Under the pieces are notes generated by a model. The model did not search any database. It saw only the letters and a program-made list of their open reading frames with translations, and was not told the origin of the DNA. DNA of 64,000 nt from Phycisphaerales bacterium (lineage in GTDB: Bacteria > Planctomycetota > UBA1135 > UBA2386), in the NCBI GenBank assembly GCA_020247305.1, contig JADCJE010000045.1, forward strand, positions 1-64,000, in the 5' to 3' direction. The translations under genes were made by a program, and so were the position numbers. Shown in pieces: positions 14,541 through 24,581 of the stretch. Positions within the stretch are counted from its first letter, which is position 1. Each line of letters starts with the position of its first letter.

Positions 14541-15002
14541 ATGCACATTGAGCCCGTGTATCTGGTGCCGCCGCGTCCACTGTCTGCGTGGACGCGCCGC
14601 AGTTTCCTGCTCGCCGGCGCGACCTTCGCCGGCGGCGCTTCCCTCGGCAGTGCGTGCGGCTTCGCGATCGGCGCGCGCCGCGATGCGTTGCCCGCGATCG
14701 GCGAACCGGAACCGACCGGCGACGTCGAACTCGACCAGTTGCGCGCGCTCGCGGCGCGCGGGGCCGATGCCGACCTCGTGCAGCACCGGCTGCTGTTCGT
14801 CGCCTCGACGTTCAGCCACTACGGGCAGGACCCGGTGCTGTGGCACGGCATCGCGCGGCTCGCCGATCTCGTCTGCGTCGACGCGACGTTCCCCGACCGC
14901 AGCGTCTTCGCGCGCGCCCTCGCCGGCGTGATCGAACGCGCCGACTCGCCGCATGCCGCCGCGTGCAAACAGCGCGTCGATGCGCTGCGGAGGCAGCGTT
15001 GA
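14541..15002 (+). CDS. Hypothetical exported protein with Tat-like signal
   Basis: TRRSFLLAGATFAGGASLGSACGF twin-arginine-like N-terminus; 153 aa. Confidence 0.5.
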   Translation: MHIEPVYLVPPRPLSAWTRRSFLLAGATFAGGASLGSACGFAIGARRDALPAIGEPEPTGDVELDQLRALAARGADADLVQHRLLFVASTFSHYGQDPVLWHGIARLADLVCVDATFPDRSVFARALAGVIERADSPHAAACKQRVDALRRQR

Positions 15003-15259
15003 GCCCGCAGGGCGGCGGCGGCCTGCGCGTGATGGGACCCGCGCTGCAAGGCGGGACCATCCGCGTCGAGGTCGGTTCCAACGTCGACAGCGTCGAGATC
15101 AGCGCGGGCAGCTCGGCGGAGACGATCCGTCACGAGGTAGCGCCCGGCAAGGTCAACGAACTCCCCGTGCCGCCGGTCCCCGGCGGCACGATCCTGTGGA
15201 TCTCGATCGGCAAGGGCCTCAATCGCAAGGTTGTGCTGGTCGAGGTGCTGGCCCCATGA
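14999..15259 (+). CDS. Small hypothetical protein (TTG start overlapping the previous stop)
   Basis: In-frame ORF with coherent beta-rich sequence GGTIRVEVGSNVDSVEISAGSSAETIRHEVAPGKVNELPVPPVPGGTILWISIGKG. Confidence 0.4.
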   Translation: MSPQGGGGLRVMGPALQGGTIRVEVGSNVDSVEISAGSSAETIRHEVAPGKVNELPVPPVPGGTILWISIGKGLNRKVVLVEVLAP

Positions 15260-15305
15260 CGCTCCGCGTCGCCGACAAACCAACGCATCCGTGAAGAAGG
15301 AGACC

Positions 15306-16400
15306 ATGCCCATGAACCGAACCAGCAGCCTCGTGACCGCGGTCCTCGCCGCGGTCGTCCACGCGCAAGCGCCGCAGCACGTCGTCGTGCCGGCGAGTGC
15401 CGCAACCGCCGACGCCAACTCGTTCGAGTGGGTCGCCGGCGCGTCGTCGCCGCTGCGCCAGCAGAACCTCATCGCCGCGAGCCATCTGACCGCGCTCGTC
15501 GGTCGCACGCTGACGGCGCTGGAGTTCCGGCGCACGGCCGCCGACGAGGTCTACGACGGCGCGTCGCTGTCGCTGCACGTGACGATGTCCCACGCGCCGC
15601 ACGGTCCGCTCGAAGCCCACAGCAACTTCGCGTCCAACGTCGGCGCCAATGCGACGACCGTCTTCCAGGGCACGCTGACGCTGCCGACCTCGCCGGCCGT
15701 GCCCGTCGGGCCCGGCGCGCCGGTGGCGTGGTCGGCGAACAACGTGCTGCGCATCCCGTTCACGACGCCGTTCGTCTACAACGGCGGTCCACTGTGCGTC
15801 GACGTCGTCGGCACGCCGGTCGCCGGCCAGTCGACGTCGTGGTGGATGGCGGACGCGGTGTTCGAGCCGATCGCCGGCGCGGTCAGCGACCTCGGCGGCG
15901 GCTGCGGCGCCTACGGCGGCGCGCAGAAGCGCTGGAGCTACGCGAGCGCCCGCTCGCTGCTGCCCGGCGCGTACGCGCACTTCGAGGCCTACGGCCCGCC
16001 CGGCAGCCTCGGCCTCTGCGTCTTCGGCCACCGCGCGCCGCAGCCGATCCCGCTGGCGCTGCTCGGGTTCCCGTCGCCTGCCGGCTGTGACCTCATGCTC
16101 GGCGTGATCGACATGCTGGTGCCAGCGCCGTTCTTGCCCGACGCCAACCCGGGCCTGCTGCACCGCGGCGGCCTCGCTTCGGTCGAACTGCGCGTACCCA
16201 ACTCGGCGGCCGTCTTCGGCGCGACGCTGACGACGCAGTGGTTCGAGTGGACGCAGCAGGCGACCAGCAACGCGCTCGAATGGACGGTCGCCAGCGCGGC
16301 GCCGAGCCTCGGCATGGCCCTGCTCGAAGGCCACCCGCAGGAAACCACCGGCACGCTGTCCGTGCACCTCGCGCACGTGCTGCGCTTCGAAGCGCAGTGA
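15306..16400 (+). CDS. Secreted hypothetical protein
   Basis: [40 protein letters not shown]... signal peptide; 360+ aa. Confidence 0.6.
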   Translation: MPMNRTSSLVTAVLAAVVHAQAPQHVVVPASAATADANSFEWVAGASSPLRQQNLIAASHLTALVGRTLTALEFRRTAADEVYDGASLSLHVTMSHAPHGPLEAHSNFASNVGANATTVFQGTLTLPTSPAVPVGPGAPVAWSANNVLRIPFTTPFVYNGGPLCVDVVGTPVAGQSTSWWMADAVFEPIAGAVSDLGGGCGAYGGAQKRWSYASARSLLPGAYAHFEAYGPPGSLGLCVFGHRAPQPIPLALLGFPSPAGCDLMLGVIDMLVPAPFLPDANPGLLHRGGLASVELRVPNSAAVFGATLTTQWFEWTQQATSNALEWTVASAAPSLGMALLEGHPQETTGTLSVHLAHVLRFEAQ

Positions 16401-16445
16401 CCCGCCGCCGCCCGCGCGCGCCTGCTGCGGCGCGCGCCCGGGCCC

Positions 16446-18020
16446 TCAGCCCTTGAGCGCCGCGAGGTTCGCCGTCGCGTCCTGCTGCGCCTTCTGCGCC
16501 CGCTCGCGCTCCGGGCCGACCACGCGCGGGTCGGCGAGCTGGCGGCCGGCGAGCTGCAGGGCCTTGTCGTACAGGCTGCGCGCCTTGGCGAGGTTGTCCG
16601 CGTTTGGCAGGTGGTACTGCAACACGACGCCGAGGTCGTTGCACAGCTGCGGCGAGTCCGGCTCCTTCTCCAGCGCGTGCTGGTACGAGCTGACGGCGTC
16701 GTCGAAGCGGCCGGTCTCGCGGCACAGGAACGCGTGGTTGTTCCACGCGTCGGCGCTGTCCTTGTAGCAGGCGAGCACGTGGTTGAGGTCGCGGCTGTGC
16801 GGCACGCGGCCCTGCTGGAAGGCGCGGTCGGCGAGGTACTGCACGGCAGCGGCGAGCTCGACGCGCTGGTCGCCGACGAGCGCGCGCAGGACGTCGGCGA
16901 AGGCCGGCCCGCCGGCGGCGGCGTAGGCGGCGGCGTGCGCCGCGGCGGCGTCGTGGTCGTCGAGCCGCCAGCCGCAGACGAACAGGTAGTAGTGGTTGTT
17001 GGTCGCCGTCGGGTCGGCGGCGAGCGCGGCGGCGAAGTGCGCGCGCGCGCCCGTCCAGTCGCCGCCGTCGCAGCGGGCGCGGCCTTCGTAGAAGCGCAGC
17101 GTCGCGGCCTTGGCCGGGTTGGCGGCCGTGGCGGCTTCGTAACGACTGCGCGCCGCCGCGTAGAAGTCGGCGCGCTGCTGCCACGTCAGGTCGCGGCCGA
17201 GCGCATCGTGGTCGAGCGGCACGCCCGGGTCGCGCGCCAGCGCGTCGGCGAAGTGCGCGCGCGCCGCGTCCGGCTTGCGGTCGAGCCACGCCAACTCGCC
17301 GAGCGCCACATGCGGGTGGCCGCGGCTCGGGTCGAGTTCGGCGGCGCGCTGGTAGCTGCGTTTGGCCGCCTGCCGCGCGGCGTCGATCTGGCCGACGAGA
17401 TCGGCGGCTTCCTGGCCTTCGGGCTGCTGGCGGTCGTAGCGCGCCGACAACGCGCGCATGCGGTCGGCGGCGATGCGGCCCAACAGCACGTGCGCGCCGG
17501 CGCGGGCCGGGTGGCGGCGGGTGACCTCCTCGGCCTGCGCGACGGCGGCCTTGGTGTCGCCGAGCAGGTAGCGCGCCTGCGCCAGCACGAGGCGGCAGTC
17601 CTCGTCGGCGGGGTCGGCGGCGAGCGCTGCCTCGGCGAGGTCGGCGGCGTCGGCCCACAGCACCTCGGGCAGCAGCACGCTGCGGTCGGTCTCGGCCTGC
17701 AGCAGGTAGGTGCGCGCCAGCATGGCGTCGATCGCCGGCACGCCGGGCCGGCGCTTGCGCGCTTCGTCGAGCAGCGTCACCGCCTCGCGGAAGCGTCCGC
17801 TGCGGCCAAGGCACCGGCCCGCCGCGACGATCCACTCGATGCGCTCGGGCTCGCCGCGGTGCAGCTGCAGGAAGGCGTCCGCCGCCGGGCCGAAGCGCTG
17901 GCCGTTCTCGGCGGCGAAGGCCTGCTGCCGCAGCGCGTTGTCGTCGGCCGGCGGCGGATCCTGTCCGCACAGGCAGGCGGCGAGCAGCAGGGCGAGGAAC
18001 GGCGCGCGGCGGAGCGTCAT
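16446..18020 (-). CDS. TPR-repeat secreted protein
   Basis: MTLRRAPFLALLLAACLCGQDPPP signal/lipobox-like; repeated helical TPR units. Confidence 0.8.
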   Translation of the reverse strand: MTLRRAPFLALLLAACLCGQDPPPADDNALRQQAFAAENGQRFGPAADAFLQLHRGEPERIEWIVAAGRCLGRSGRFREAVTLLDEARKRRPGVPAIDAMLARTYLLQAETDRSVLLPEVLWADAADLAEAALAADPADEDCRLVLAQARYLLGDTKAAVAQAEEVTRRHPARAGAHVLLGRIAADRMRALSARYDRQQPEGQEAADLVGQIDAARQAAKRSYQRAAELDPSRGHPHVALGELAWLDRKPDAARAHFADALARDPGVPLDHDALGRDLTWQQRADFYAAARSRYEAATAANPAKAATLRFYEGRARCDGGDWTGARAHFAAALAADPTATNNHYYLFVCGWRLDDHDAAAAHAAAYAAAGGPAFADVLRALVGDQRVELAAAVQYLADRAFQQGRVPHSRDLNHVLACYKDSADAWNNHAFLCRETGRFDDAVSSYQHALEKEPDSPQLCNDLGVVLQYHLPNADNLAKARSLYDKALQLAGRQLADPRVVGPERERAQKAQQDATANLAALKG

Positions 18021-18022
18021 GG

Positions 18023-21000
18023 TCACTTGCCCTGCAACAGCCGTTCCGCGGCCTGCAGGTGCCGGCGCGCGCCCGGGCGGCGCGGGCCGGGGTAGTACTT
18101 CGCGCTGGCCTGCGCGGCGGCCTTGGCGGCAGCGCCGTCCTTGCTCTTCTTCAGGTGCCAGAGCGCGAGGTTCTCGTAGCAGTCGCCGACCGCCTCTTCG
18201 AGCTTCTGCTTCTCGTCGGCGTCGCCCGGCGGCGTCTCCTTGAGGATCTTGTCGCCGTCGGCGATCGCGGCGTCGAGCAGCTCCTTGCTGAGCTCCCAGT
18301 CGCGGTCGAGGTGATAGATCGCGATCAGCGCACAGTCGTTGCGCAGGCGGACGTTCTGCGGGTCGATCTGCTGGGCGCGGCGGTAGGCCTTGTAGCTCTG
18401 CTCGTACATGCCCATCGCCTCGGCCTTCTTGCCGTCCTGCTCCAGCTGGTTGCCCCAGTCGCGGGCGAACAGGCCGGAGTTGTTGAGCAGGTCGGGGTCG
18501 CTGTTGGCCGCGTCCGACGCGGCGCGGTAGATGCGCTCGACCTTGGCGAGGTCGTTCTTCTTGAAGTGCGCGTCGGCGACGCGCATCAGGCCCTGCTTGG
18601 TCGTCTCGGCCATGCCGAGGTCGGTCGTCGCCTGGTCCGGGCGCGCCTTGATCGACTCCAGCAGCCACGCCTCGGCGTTGGCGAGGTCCTCGCTCCAGAA
18701 GGCGAGGTTGCCCTTCTTGCCGAGCACCATCGCCTGCCACTGCTCGCAGCTCTCGCGGAACTGCGGGTTCTTCTGCATCGACGCCTTGAACGCGTCGCGC
18801 GCGCCGTCGAGGGCCTTCTGCGCCTCGGCGTTGCGGCTGGCGCCGCGCTCGACGTCGGCGAGCCAGAAGCGCGCCTTGCCGAGGTACCACAGGCCGGTGG
18901 CGTCCTCGCGCTTGCTCAGGACCTCGATCGCGACCGGCACCTGGTTGGCAGCGCCGGCGGTGTTGAGCAGCGCCTCCAGCAGCGCGCCGTCGTCCGGCGT
19001 GCGCGCGAGCGCGCGGCCGTAGACGTTGACGGCCTCGGCGCCAGCGCCGGCCCACTGCTCGGTGGTCGCCCACAGCGCCAGCAGCGCGCCGTCGAGTTTG
19101 CCCTTCTCCTCCAGCACGCGGAACGACGCGCGCACCGCGGTCAGCAGTTCCTTGTCGTCCTGGTTGGCCTGCTTCTTGGTCGCGTACGTGCGCGCGCCGG
19201 CGTTGGCGCGGAGCGTGTGCAGGGCCAGCAGCTCGTCGGGCTTGCCGCCGCCCTGCGACTGCAGGTGCAGCAGCAGCGCCGTCAGCGTGCGCGTCGCGGA
19301 CTCGGTGTCGCCGGACTCGTACTGCGCCTGCGCCAGCAGTTGGCGCGGGGCTACGGGCTCGCTGTCGAGTTCGACCGCGCGCTTGAGCGCGGTGACGGCG
19401 TCCTGGAAGAACAGGTCGACGCCCCTGCGGCCGGCGTCGCGCGCCTGCGCCGCGAGCTTGAGCGTGAGGTCGCCCTTCAGGAAGTGGTAGGGCGCGTGGT
19501 CCTTGCAGTCCTTGGCGAGCTCGTCGAGCACCGTCAGCGCGCCGTCGAAGTCCTCGGCGGCGACCTTGCCGTCGATGGCGGCCTTGCGCTTCTGCAGCGC
19601 CTCGGCCGCGCCGCCCTGCTGGCCGGCGAGCCGCGCCGCCGTCTGCGCGCGCGCCGTCGAGCCGAGGTCGCCAGCGCCCTCGCTGCGCAGCAGCGCCGCG
19701 GCCTCGCGCCGCTGGTAGGGGAAGAACTTGACCGCCTCGACGCAGAACGCGCGGTAGTCGGCGAACGGATTGCGCAGCTGCTCCTTCAGCAGCACGGCGA
19801 TGTTCTGGTAGGCGTCGCCGACGGCTTCCTCCAGCCGCTCGCGCTCGCGCGGATCGGCGTCCACCGGCAACGCGGCGAGCTGGCCCTTGCCGAGCTCGAT
19901 CGCGCGCTCGAACAGCGCGCGGGCGCGGTCGAAGTCGCGGTCGAGGTGATAGATCAGCATCAAGCCGGTGTCGTTGACGATGCGCGCGTCGTCGGGCGAC
20001 AGCGCGACGGCCTTCTCGTAGAAGCCGTAGCTGCGCTCCCACAGGTCCTTGGCGGCGGAGGCGTCGCCCTGCTGGCTCCGCTGCACGCCGAGGTCGCGCG
20101 CCGCCAGCGCGGCGTTGTTGTAGAGGAAGCCCCAGCGGTCGGGGAACCGCGCCAGCACGCGCTCGTTGAACGCGAGCGCCTTGGCCAGCGCGTCGTCGCC
20201 GCTCTCGGCGCACGCGGCGTGGATGGCGAACGCTGCGCCGGCGAAGTGGTTGCCGAAGCTGTCGACGAGCTGCGGCGCGCCGTCGGGGTAGTTGGTCGTC
20301 GCCGGCGACGCGTCGGCGGCCGCGAACAGCCGCTTCTCCGCGGTCGCGAGGTCGCCCATGTCGACGGCGCAGCGGCACGCCGACAGGTCGCACAGCGCCA
20401 GCCACTGGCGCGCGCTGTCGGCGTGGCCCGGCACCATCGCGAGGTAGTCGCCGAAGGCCGCGGCGGCCTTGTCGTACGCGGCGACGCCGCCCTGGAAGTT
20501 GCCGTCCTGGCGCAGCTTGTCGGCGCGCGCGAACAGCGCGCGGCCCTGGTGCCAGCGCAGGATCGTCGTCGTCGGGTTGTTGCGCACGAGCTGCGCGTAC
20601 GTGCCCAGCATCGCCTCGTGCTGGCCGGTCTCCTGCATCCACGCGAGGAAGGCGTCGTGGATGGCGGTCTCCTGCGGCGTCTCGCGCATGCCGCGCTCCA
20701 GCGTCTGCAGCACGGCGTTGCTGTTCTCCAGCCACCGGTACAGCAGCGCGAGGTTGGTCGTCGCGTCCGACGGCAGGCCGGTCCGCGCGGCTTCGAAGTG
20801 CGACGCGGCGGCGCTGCCGAGCTGCAGCGTCTCCTTGCCGAACGCGACCTTGCCGCGGCTGTCGCGGTCGCTGGCGTCGAGTTCCTGTTGGCGCAGCGCG
20901 ACCATCTGCTGCATCGCGGCGCGGCCGGCCAGCAGGTAGCAGGCGGCGGCGGCGGCGCGGCGCTCGGGCAGGTCGACCGCGTCGTAGGCGCGCGCGGCGC

Positions 21001-21385
21001 GCAGCGCGGCGGCTTCGCACGCCTCGAACTCACCGAGCTGGAAGCGGCACTCGGCCAGCAACTGCACGGCCAGCGGCTGGTCGGCGTCCTCGCCGTCGGC
21101 GAGCGCCTTCTCGAACTGCGCAGCGGCGTCGACGTAGTGCAGCTGGGTCGGGCCCGTGCCGCTCTGTGCGAGCCGCATCGAACCCTCGGCGGCGACGAGG
21201 CGGGCGGCGCGCAGGCCCGGGGCCTCGCGCAGCAGCGACTCGGCGGCGTCGAGCGCGCGCATCGGGTCGTCGGTCAACAGGGCGCGGGCGGCGTCGAGCC
21301 GCGTTTCCTGGTCCTTCGTGGGGGTGGTGACGTTGGCGCAGGCCGCGACGACGGCGGCGCACCAGAGCAGGGTCGAGGTCTTCAT
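18023..21385 (-). CDS. Large TPR-repeat lipoprotein (1120 aa)
   Basis: MKTSTLLWCAAVVAACANV lipobox; many TPR-like repeats; stop lies 2 bp from the start of the next TPR gene. Confidence 0.8.
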   Translation of the reverse strand: MKTSTLLWCAAVVAACANVTTPTKDQETRLDAARALLTDDPMRALDAAESLLREAPGLRAARLVAAEGSMRLAQSGTGPTQLHYVDAAAQFEKALADGEDADQPLAVQLLAECRFQLGEFEACEAAALRAARAYDAVDLPERRAAAAACYLLAGRAAMQQMVALRQQELDASDRDSRGKVAFGKETLQLGSAAASHFEAARTGLPSDATTNLALLYRWLENSNAVLQTLERGMRETPQETAIHDAFLAWMQETGQHEAMLGTYAQLVRNNPTTTILRWHQGRALFARADKLRQDGNFQGGVAAYDKAAAAFGDYLAMVPGHADSARQWLALCDLSACRCAVDMGDLATAEKRLFAAADASPATTNYPDGAPQLVDSFGNHFAGAAFAIHAACAESGDDALAKALAFNERVLARFPDRWGFLYNNAALAARDLGVQRSQQGDASAAKDLWERSYGFYEKAVALSPDDARIVNDTGLMLIYHLDRDFDRARALFERAIELGKGQLAALPVDADPRERERLEEAVGDAYQNIAVLLKEQLRNPFADYRAFCVEAVKFFPYQRREAAALLRSEGAGDLGSTARAQTAARLAGQQGGAAEALQKRKAAIDGKVAAEDFDGALTVLDELAKDCKDHAPYHFLKGDLTLKLAAQARDAGRRGVDLFFQDAVTALKRAVELDSEPVAPRQLLAQAQYESGDTESATRTLTALLLHLQSQGGGKPDELLALHTLRANAGARTYATKKQANQDDKELLTAVRASFRVLEEKGKLDGALLALWATTEQWAGAGAEAVNVYGRALARTPDDGALLEALLNTAGAANQVPVAIEVLSKREDATGLWYLGKARFWLADVERGASRNAEAQKALDGARDAFKASMQKNPQFRESCEQWQAMVLGKKGNLAFWSEDLANAEAWLLESIKARPDQATTDLGMAETTKQGLMRVADAHFKKNDLAKVERIYRAASDAANSDPDLLNNSGLFARDWGNQLEQDGKKAEAMGMYEQSYKAYRRAQQIDPQNVRLRNDCALIAIYHLDRDWELSKELLDAAIADGDKILKETPPGDADEKQKLEEAVGDCYENLALWHLKKSKDGAAAKAAAQASAKYYPGPRRPGARRHLQAAERLLQGK

Positions 21386-21591
21386 GTCGGGATCGGGACG
21401 CGGCGGTCAGGCCGCGGCCACCGGCGGACGCAGGTGGCCTGTTCGAGGTTGGCGACGGCGGGCGATTGTGGCCCCCGGCGCGCCGAACCGGAAGCCTCGG
21501 TCGGACGGCCGTGTTGGTCGGCGTCGTCCCAAAACGGGGTTGGGGTCGCGGCGGTCTCGGTTGCCGCCGGCGCTGCGACGATGGGCGGTGC

Positions 21592-23010
21592 GTGGCAAAC
21601 CGCCTCGCCAGCTTCGCGTTCGCCATCGCCGGCAGCGCGCTCGCCGTCGTCGCCCAGGTGGCGCCGGGCGATGCCCTGGCGCGGTCGGGCGGCGTGGCGA
21701 ACGCGCTCGCCGACCGCGGCGCGGCGCGCTGTGTCGTTTGGCGCGATGCCACCGGCGACCGGGCGGTGCGGACGCGGCGCGACGACGCTTGGTTCCGCGC
21801 CCTGTGCGCCCGTGCGCCGGCGGGGCTGCTGGTGGTCACCGTGGTCGACGGCCCCGCGGCAGGGGCGGACGGCGCCGCCGGTGGCGACGGTGCGGTTGGC
21901 GGTGAGGCCCGCACGGTGATCGGCGCGGCGGGCGCAGCGTGGTTCGTTGACGCGCTCGACGGCGTCGTGGTGACCGACGGCGACGGCGTGGTGCACTTCG
22001 TCGGCGCGGTCGGCAGCGGCCTCACCGACGCCATCGCCGGCGCGCTCGCTGGCGGGGTCGATCTCGCTGCGGCGCGCGCGGCGTACACCTGCCGCCTGCG
22101 CTTCGCCGGCTGGCTCGACGGGCCGGATGGCCTGGTCGCGGCGGCGCTGCCGGCGGCGCTCGCGCACGCCCCGCGCGACGGCCTGCTGCACGCCGTGCGC
22201 TGGTTGCTCGCTGCCGCCCACGAGCCGCCGCCGGCGGCCGCGACCGTGGCGCAGGCCGCGCTGCGCGAATTGGCGGACGATCCGCGTGCGCTGGCGGCGT
22301 TCGGCGACCATGCGCTGCGCGGCGCGCTCGCACCGCGCGCGCTCGCGGCGGTGGTGGCGCCGGCGTTGGCGCGCGCGGCAGCGGCAGCGCCCGAGGACTT
22401 CGCCGTGCAGCTTGCGGCCGTGCGCGCGCTCGGCGGCGCGGGGCAGGCGCGGGCGGTCGGTCGGCTGGCGGCGCACGCGCGGCGCCTCGCCAGCGACGAT
22501 GCGCTGGCCTGCCTCGAACTCGCGGCGGCGCTGGTCGCCCAGCCCGAGCCCGCCGTCTACGGCGACTTCGCCGCGGCGTTGGTCGCGCGCGCGGCCGCGC
22601 TCGGCGCGCCGCCGCGCTGGCTCGCCGCCTGCCACGTCGCCGTGGCGCGGCGCTGCCGCGGCGACGCCGCGGCGGCCGCGGACATCCTCGACGCCTACGC
22701 GGCGGGGCCCGGCAAGGCGAGCAGTCGCAACAACGACTGCTGGCGCTGGCTCACCGACCGCAGCACGTTCGGCTGCTGTGAGGACTTCGCCATCGCGCTC
22801 GCTGACCGCATGGTCGAGGACGTCGCTGCACTCGACTACTTCGAATGCGACACGGTGGCGTTCGCTTGCCTGCGCGCGGGGCGCGGCGACGACGCCATCG
22901 ACTTCGCCGAGCGCGCCGTCGCCGCGAGCGGCGGCGCCGTGCCGGCCTACGCCGCGCGCCTGCGCTGGTACCGCAGCGAACGCGCCGTCGCCGTGCCCGC
23001 GCCGCGCTGA
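21592..23010 (+). CDS. Hypothetical protein with helical repeats (probable GTG start)
   Basis: VANRLASFAFAIAGSALAVVAQVAPGDALARSGGV...; long coherent frame. Confidence 0.5.
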   Translation: MANRLASFAFAIAGSALAVVAQVAPGDALARSGGVANALADRGAARCVVWRDATGDRAVRTRRDDAWFRALCARAPAGLLVVTVVDGPAAGADGAAGGDGAVGGEARTVIGAAGAAWFVDALDGVVVTDGDGVVHFVGAVGSGLTDAIAGALAGGVDLAAARAAYTCRLRFAGWLDGPDGLVAAALPAALAHAPRDGLLHAVRWLLAAAHEPPPAAATVAQAALRELADDPRALAAFGDHALRGALAPRALAAVVAPALARAAAAAPEDFAVQLAAVRALGGAGQARAVGRLAAHARRLASDDALACLELAAALVAQPEPAVYGDFAAALVARAAALGAPPRWLAACHVAVARRCRGDAAAAADILDAYAAGPGKASSRNNDCWRWLTDRSTFGCCEDFAIALADRMVEDVAALDYFECDTVAFACLRAGRGDDAIDFAERAVAASGGAVPAYAARLRWYRSERAVAVPAPR

Positions 23011-23170
23011 GGCGCTGGTCCGCGCAAGGTCGGAGCCCGACCTACCGACAACGTCCGCCGGCGGTGCGCCGCACGGACCATGCCGCGGCGGCGGCCGGCG
23101 GGGCATGGTGGCGGCTGCGTCGGGCGCATGCGCGCGAGGTGCGCGCGCCGGCGGACGCGCGAGGAATGCC

Positions 23171-23704
23171 ATGAATGCGAAGGACGTGATGCGGCGGCAG
23201 GTGGCGGCGGTGCGCGCGGAGGACAGCCTGGCGCGGACGGCGGCGTTGATGCGCGATCGCGGCTGCGGCGCGGTGGTGGTGGTGCAGGCGGCGGGCAACC
23301 GGCCGGTGGCCATGGTCACCGACCGCGACATCTGCATGGCGGCGCTGCGCACCAACAAGCCGCTGTCCGACCTCGCGGTCGCCTCGGCGATGAGCCCGGC
23401 GCTGCACGTCGCTGCGCCCGACGAACCGGTCGCGGCGCTGGCGAGCCTCATGGGCCTGCACCAGATCCGCCGCCTGCCGGTGGTGGATGCCGCCGGGGCG
23501 TTGGTCGGCATCGTCGCGCTCGACGACCTTGCCCAGGAGGCGCGTCGGCAGGACGATCAGGTCGCGCCATCGCTGCCGGCGTCGTCGGCCGGCAAGGCTC
23601 TCGGCGAGGTCGCCCGGCCGCACCTCGATCTGCCCGCGAACGGCGGCGAACGGCCACGCGCATCGGCGCGGTCGCACCCGCGGTCGAACGAAGCCGGGCC
23701 TTGA
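23171..23704 (+). CDS. CBS-domain protein
   Basis: MNAKDVMRRQVAAVRAEDSLARTAALMRDRGCGAVVVV...PVAMVTDRDICMAAL...HQIRRLPVVDAAGALVGIVALDDLA, a CBS pair. Confidence 0.9.
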   Translation: MNAKDVMRRQVAAVRAEDSLARTAALMRDRGCGAVVVVQAAGNRPVAMVTDRDICMAALRTNKPLSDLAVASAMSPALHVAAPDEPVAALASLMGLHQIRRLPVVDAAGALVGIVALDDLAQEARRQDDQVAPSLPASSAGKALGEVARPHLDLPANGGERPRASARSHPRSNEAGP

Positions 23705-23717
23705 TCCGCCAGGGCCC

Positions 23718-23745
23718 TTGCGGACGCGCGGCGGCCCGGTATCCT
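23718..23745 (+). promoter_or_regulatory. Candidate promoter of rpmB: TTGCGG-N16-TATCCT
   Basis: -35/-10-like hexamers with 16-bp spacer, same spacing as candidate tRNA promoters in this window; pyrimidine tract follows. Confidence 0.45.
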
Positions 23746-23776
23746 CTTTGCCCCTTCCCTTTCCGAGAGCCGCGCC

Positions 23777-24106
23777 ATGTCCCGAGTCTGTGATGTCACC
23801 GGTCGTCGCACCCGAATTGGTCACCAAGTCAAGCGCCGTGGTCTGGCCAAGAAGGACGGCGGCGTCGGCCGCCGCGTGACCGGCCGCAGCAAGCGCACCT
23901 TCAAGCCGAACATCCAGCCGGTTCGCGTCCTGACGCCGGACGGCCAGGTCGTGACGCTGAAGCTGTCCACCAAGGTCATCAAGCGCGGCATCATCACCCT
24001 GAAGAAGGGCGACAAGTCGGTCAGCTACCCGCTGGTGAAGGCCGTGCGCGGCCGCAACCGCGCGTTCTCGAAGGCCCAGAAGGTCACGAAGGCCCAGAAG
24101 GCCTGA
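23777..24106 (+). CDS. rpmB: 50S ribosomal protein L28 (109 aa, extended)
   Basis: MSRVCDVTGRR...GRSKRTFKPNIQPVRVLTPDGQVVTLKLSTKVIKRGIITLKKG. Confidence 0.9.
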   Translation: MSRVCDVTGRRTRIGHQVKRRGLAKKDGGVGRRVTGRSKRTFKPNIQPVRVLTPDGQVVTLKLSTKVIKRGIITLKKGDKSVSYPLVKAVRGRNRAFSKAQKVTKAQKA

Positions 24107-24122
24107 TCGCCGTCCCTCGGCC

Positions 24123-24581
24123 ATGGCTGCGTCGCCCGACCCGGGTCGCCCGGAGGAAGTGCACGATGCCGTGGCCCACGCCTCCCTGCGCCTGCTCGCC
24201 GGGGCCGTGCCCAAGGCGACCCTCGAGCGCCTGCGCCGCGAAACCAAGGCCGCCGCGGCCGAGTACCCATGGGAGTCGACCACGCGCGCGCTGCTCGCCG
24301 ACTCGGTCGAGCCAGGGCAACTCGTGCAGCGCGGCCTCGCCGCCCAGCGCGACTGGATCCTGCGCGGCGGCCGTGAGACGCCCAAGCCCGGCCTCGGCGT
24401 CCGCACGAAGGGGCTGGTTGCCCGCCTTGCGGCGCAGTTGATCTTCGGCCTGCTCTACGGGGTCGTCGTCGTCGTCGTGCTCGTGGTGCTGAAGTACAAG
24501 CACCCGTCGATCGACATCTACGTCGCCGTCGATTGGTTCGCGGCGGCGGTTGCGTGGGCGCGCCGCCTCCTCGGCGGCTGA
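24123..24581 (+). CDS. Hypothetical membrane protein
   Basis: 152 aa; single Val-rich TM LIFGLLYGVVVVVVLVVLKY. Confidence 0.5.
   Translation: MAASPDPGRPEEVHDAVAHASLRLLAGAVPKATLERLRRETKAAAAEYPWESTTRALLADSVEPGQLVQRGLAAQRDWILRGGRETPKPGLGVRTKGLVARLAAQLIFGLLYGVVVVVVLVVLKYKHPSIDIYVAVDWFAAAVAWARRLLGG

Noticed and set aside
16446-21020. 1524-aa minus-strand ORF as a single giant gene
   Set aside because: Only the segment from 18020 down is real; the upstream part is an out-of-frame reading of the 18023-21385 TPR gene, which has its own start and lipobox.
18059-21919. 1286-aa plus-strand ORF
   Set aside because: Antisense shadow of the TPR gene, biased composition, no recognisable domain.
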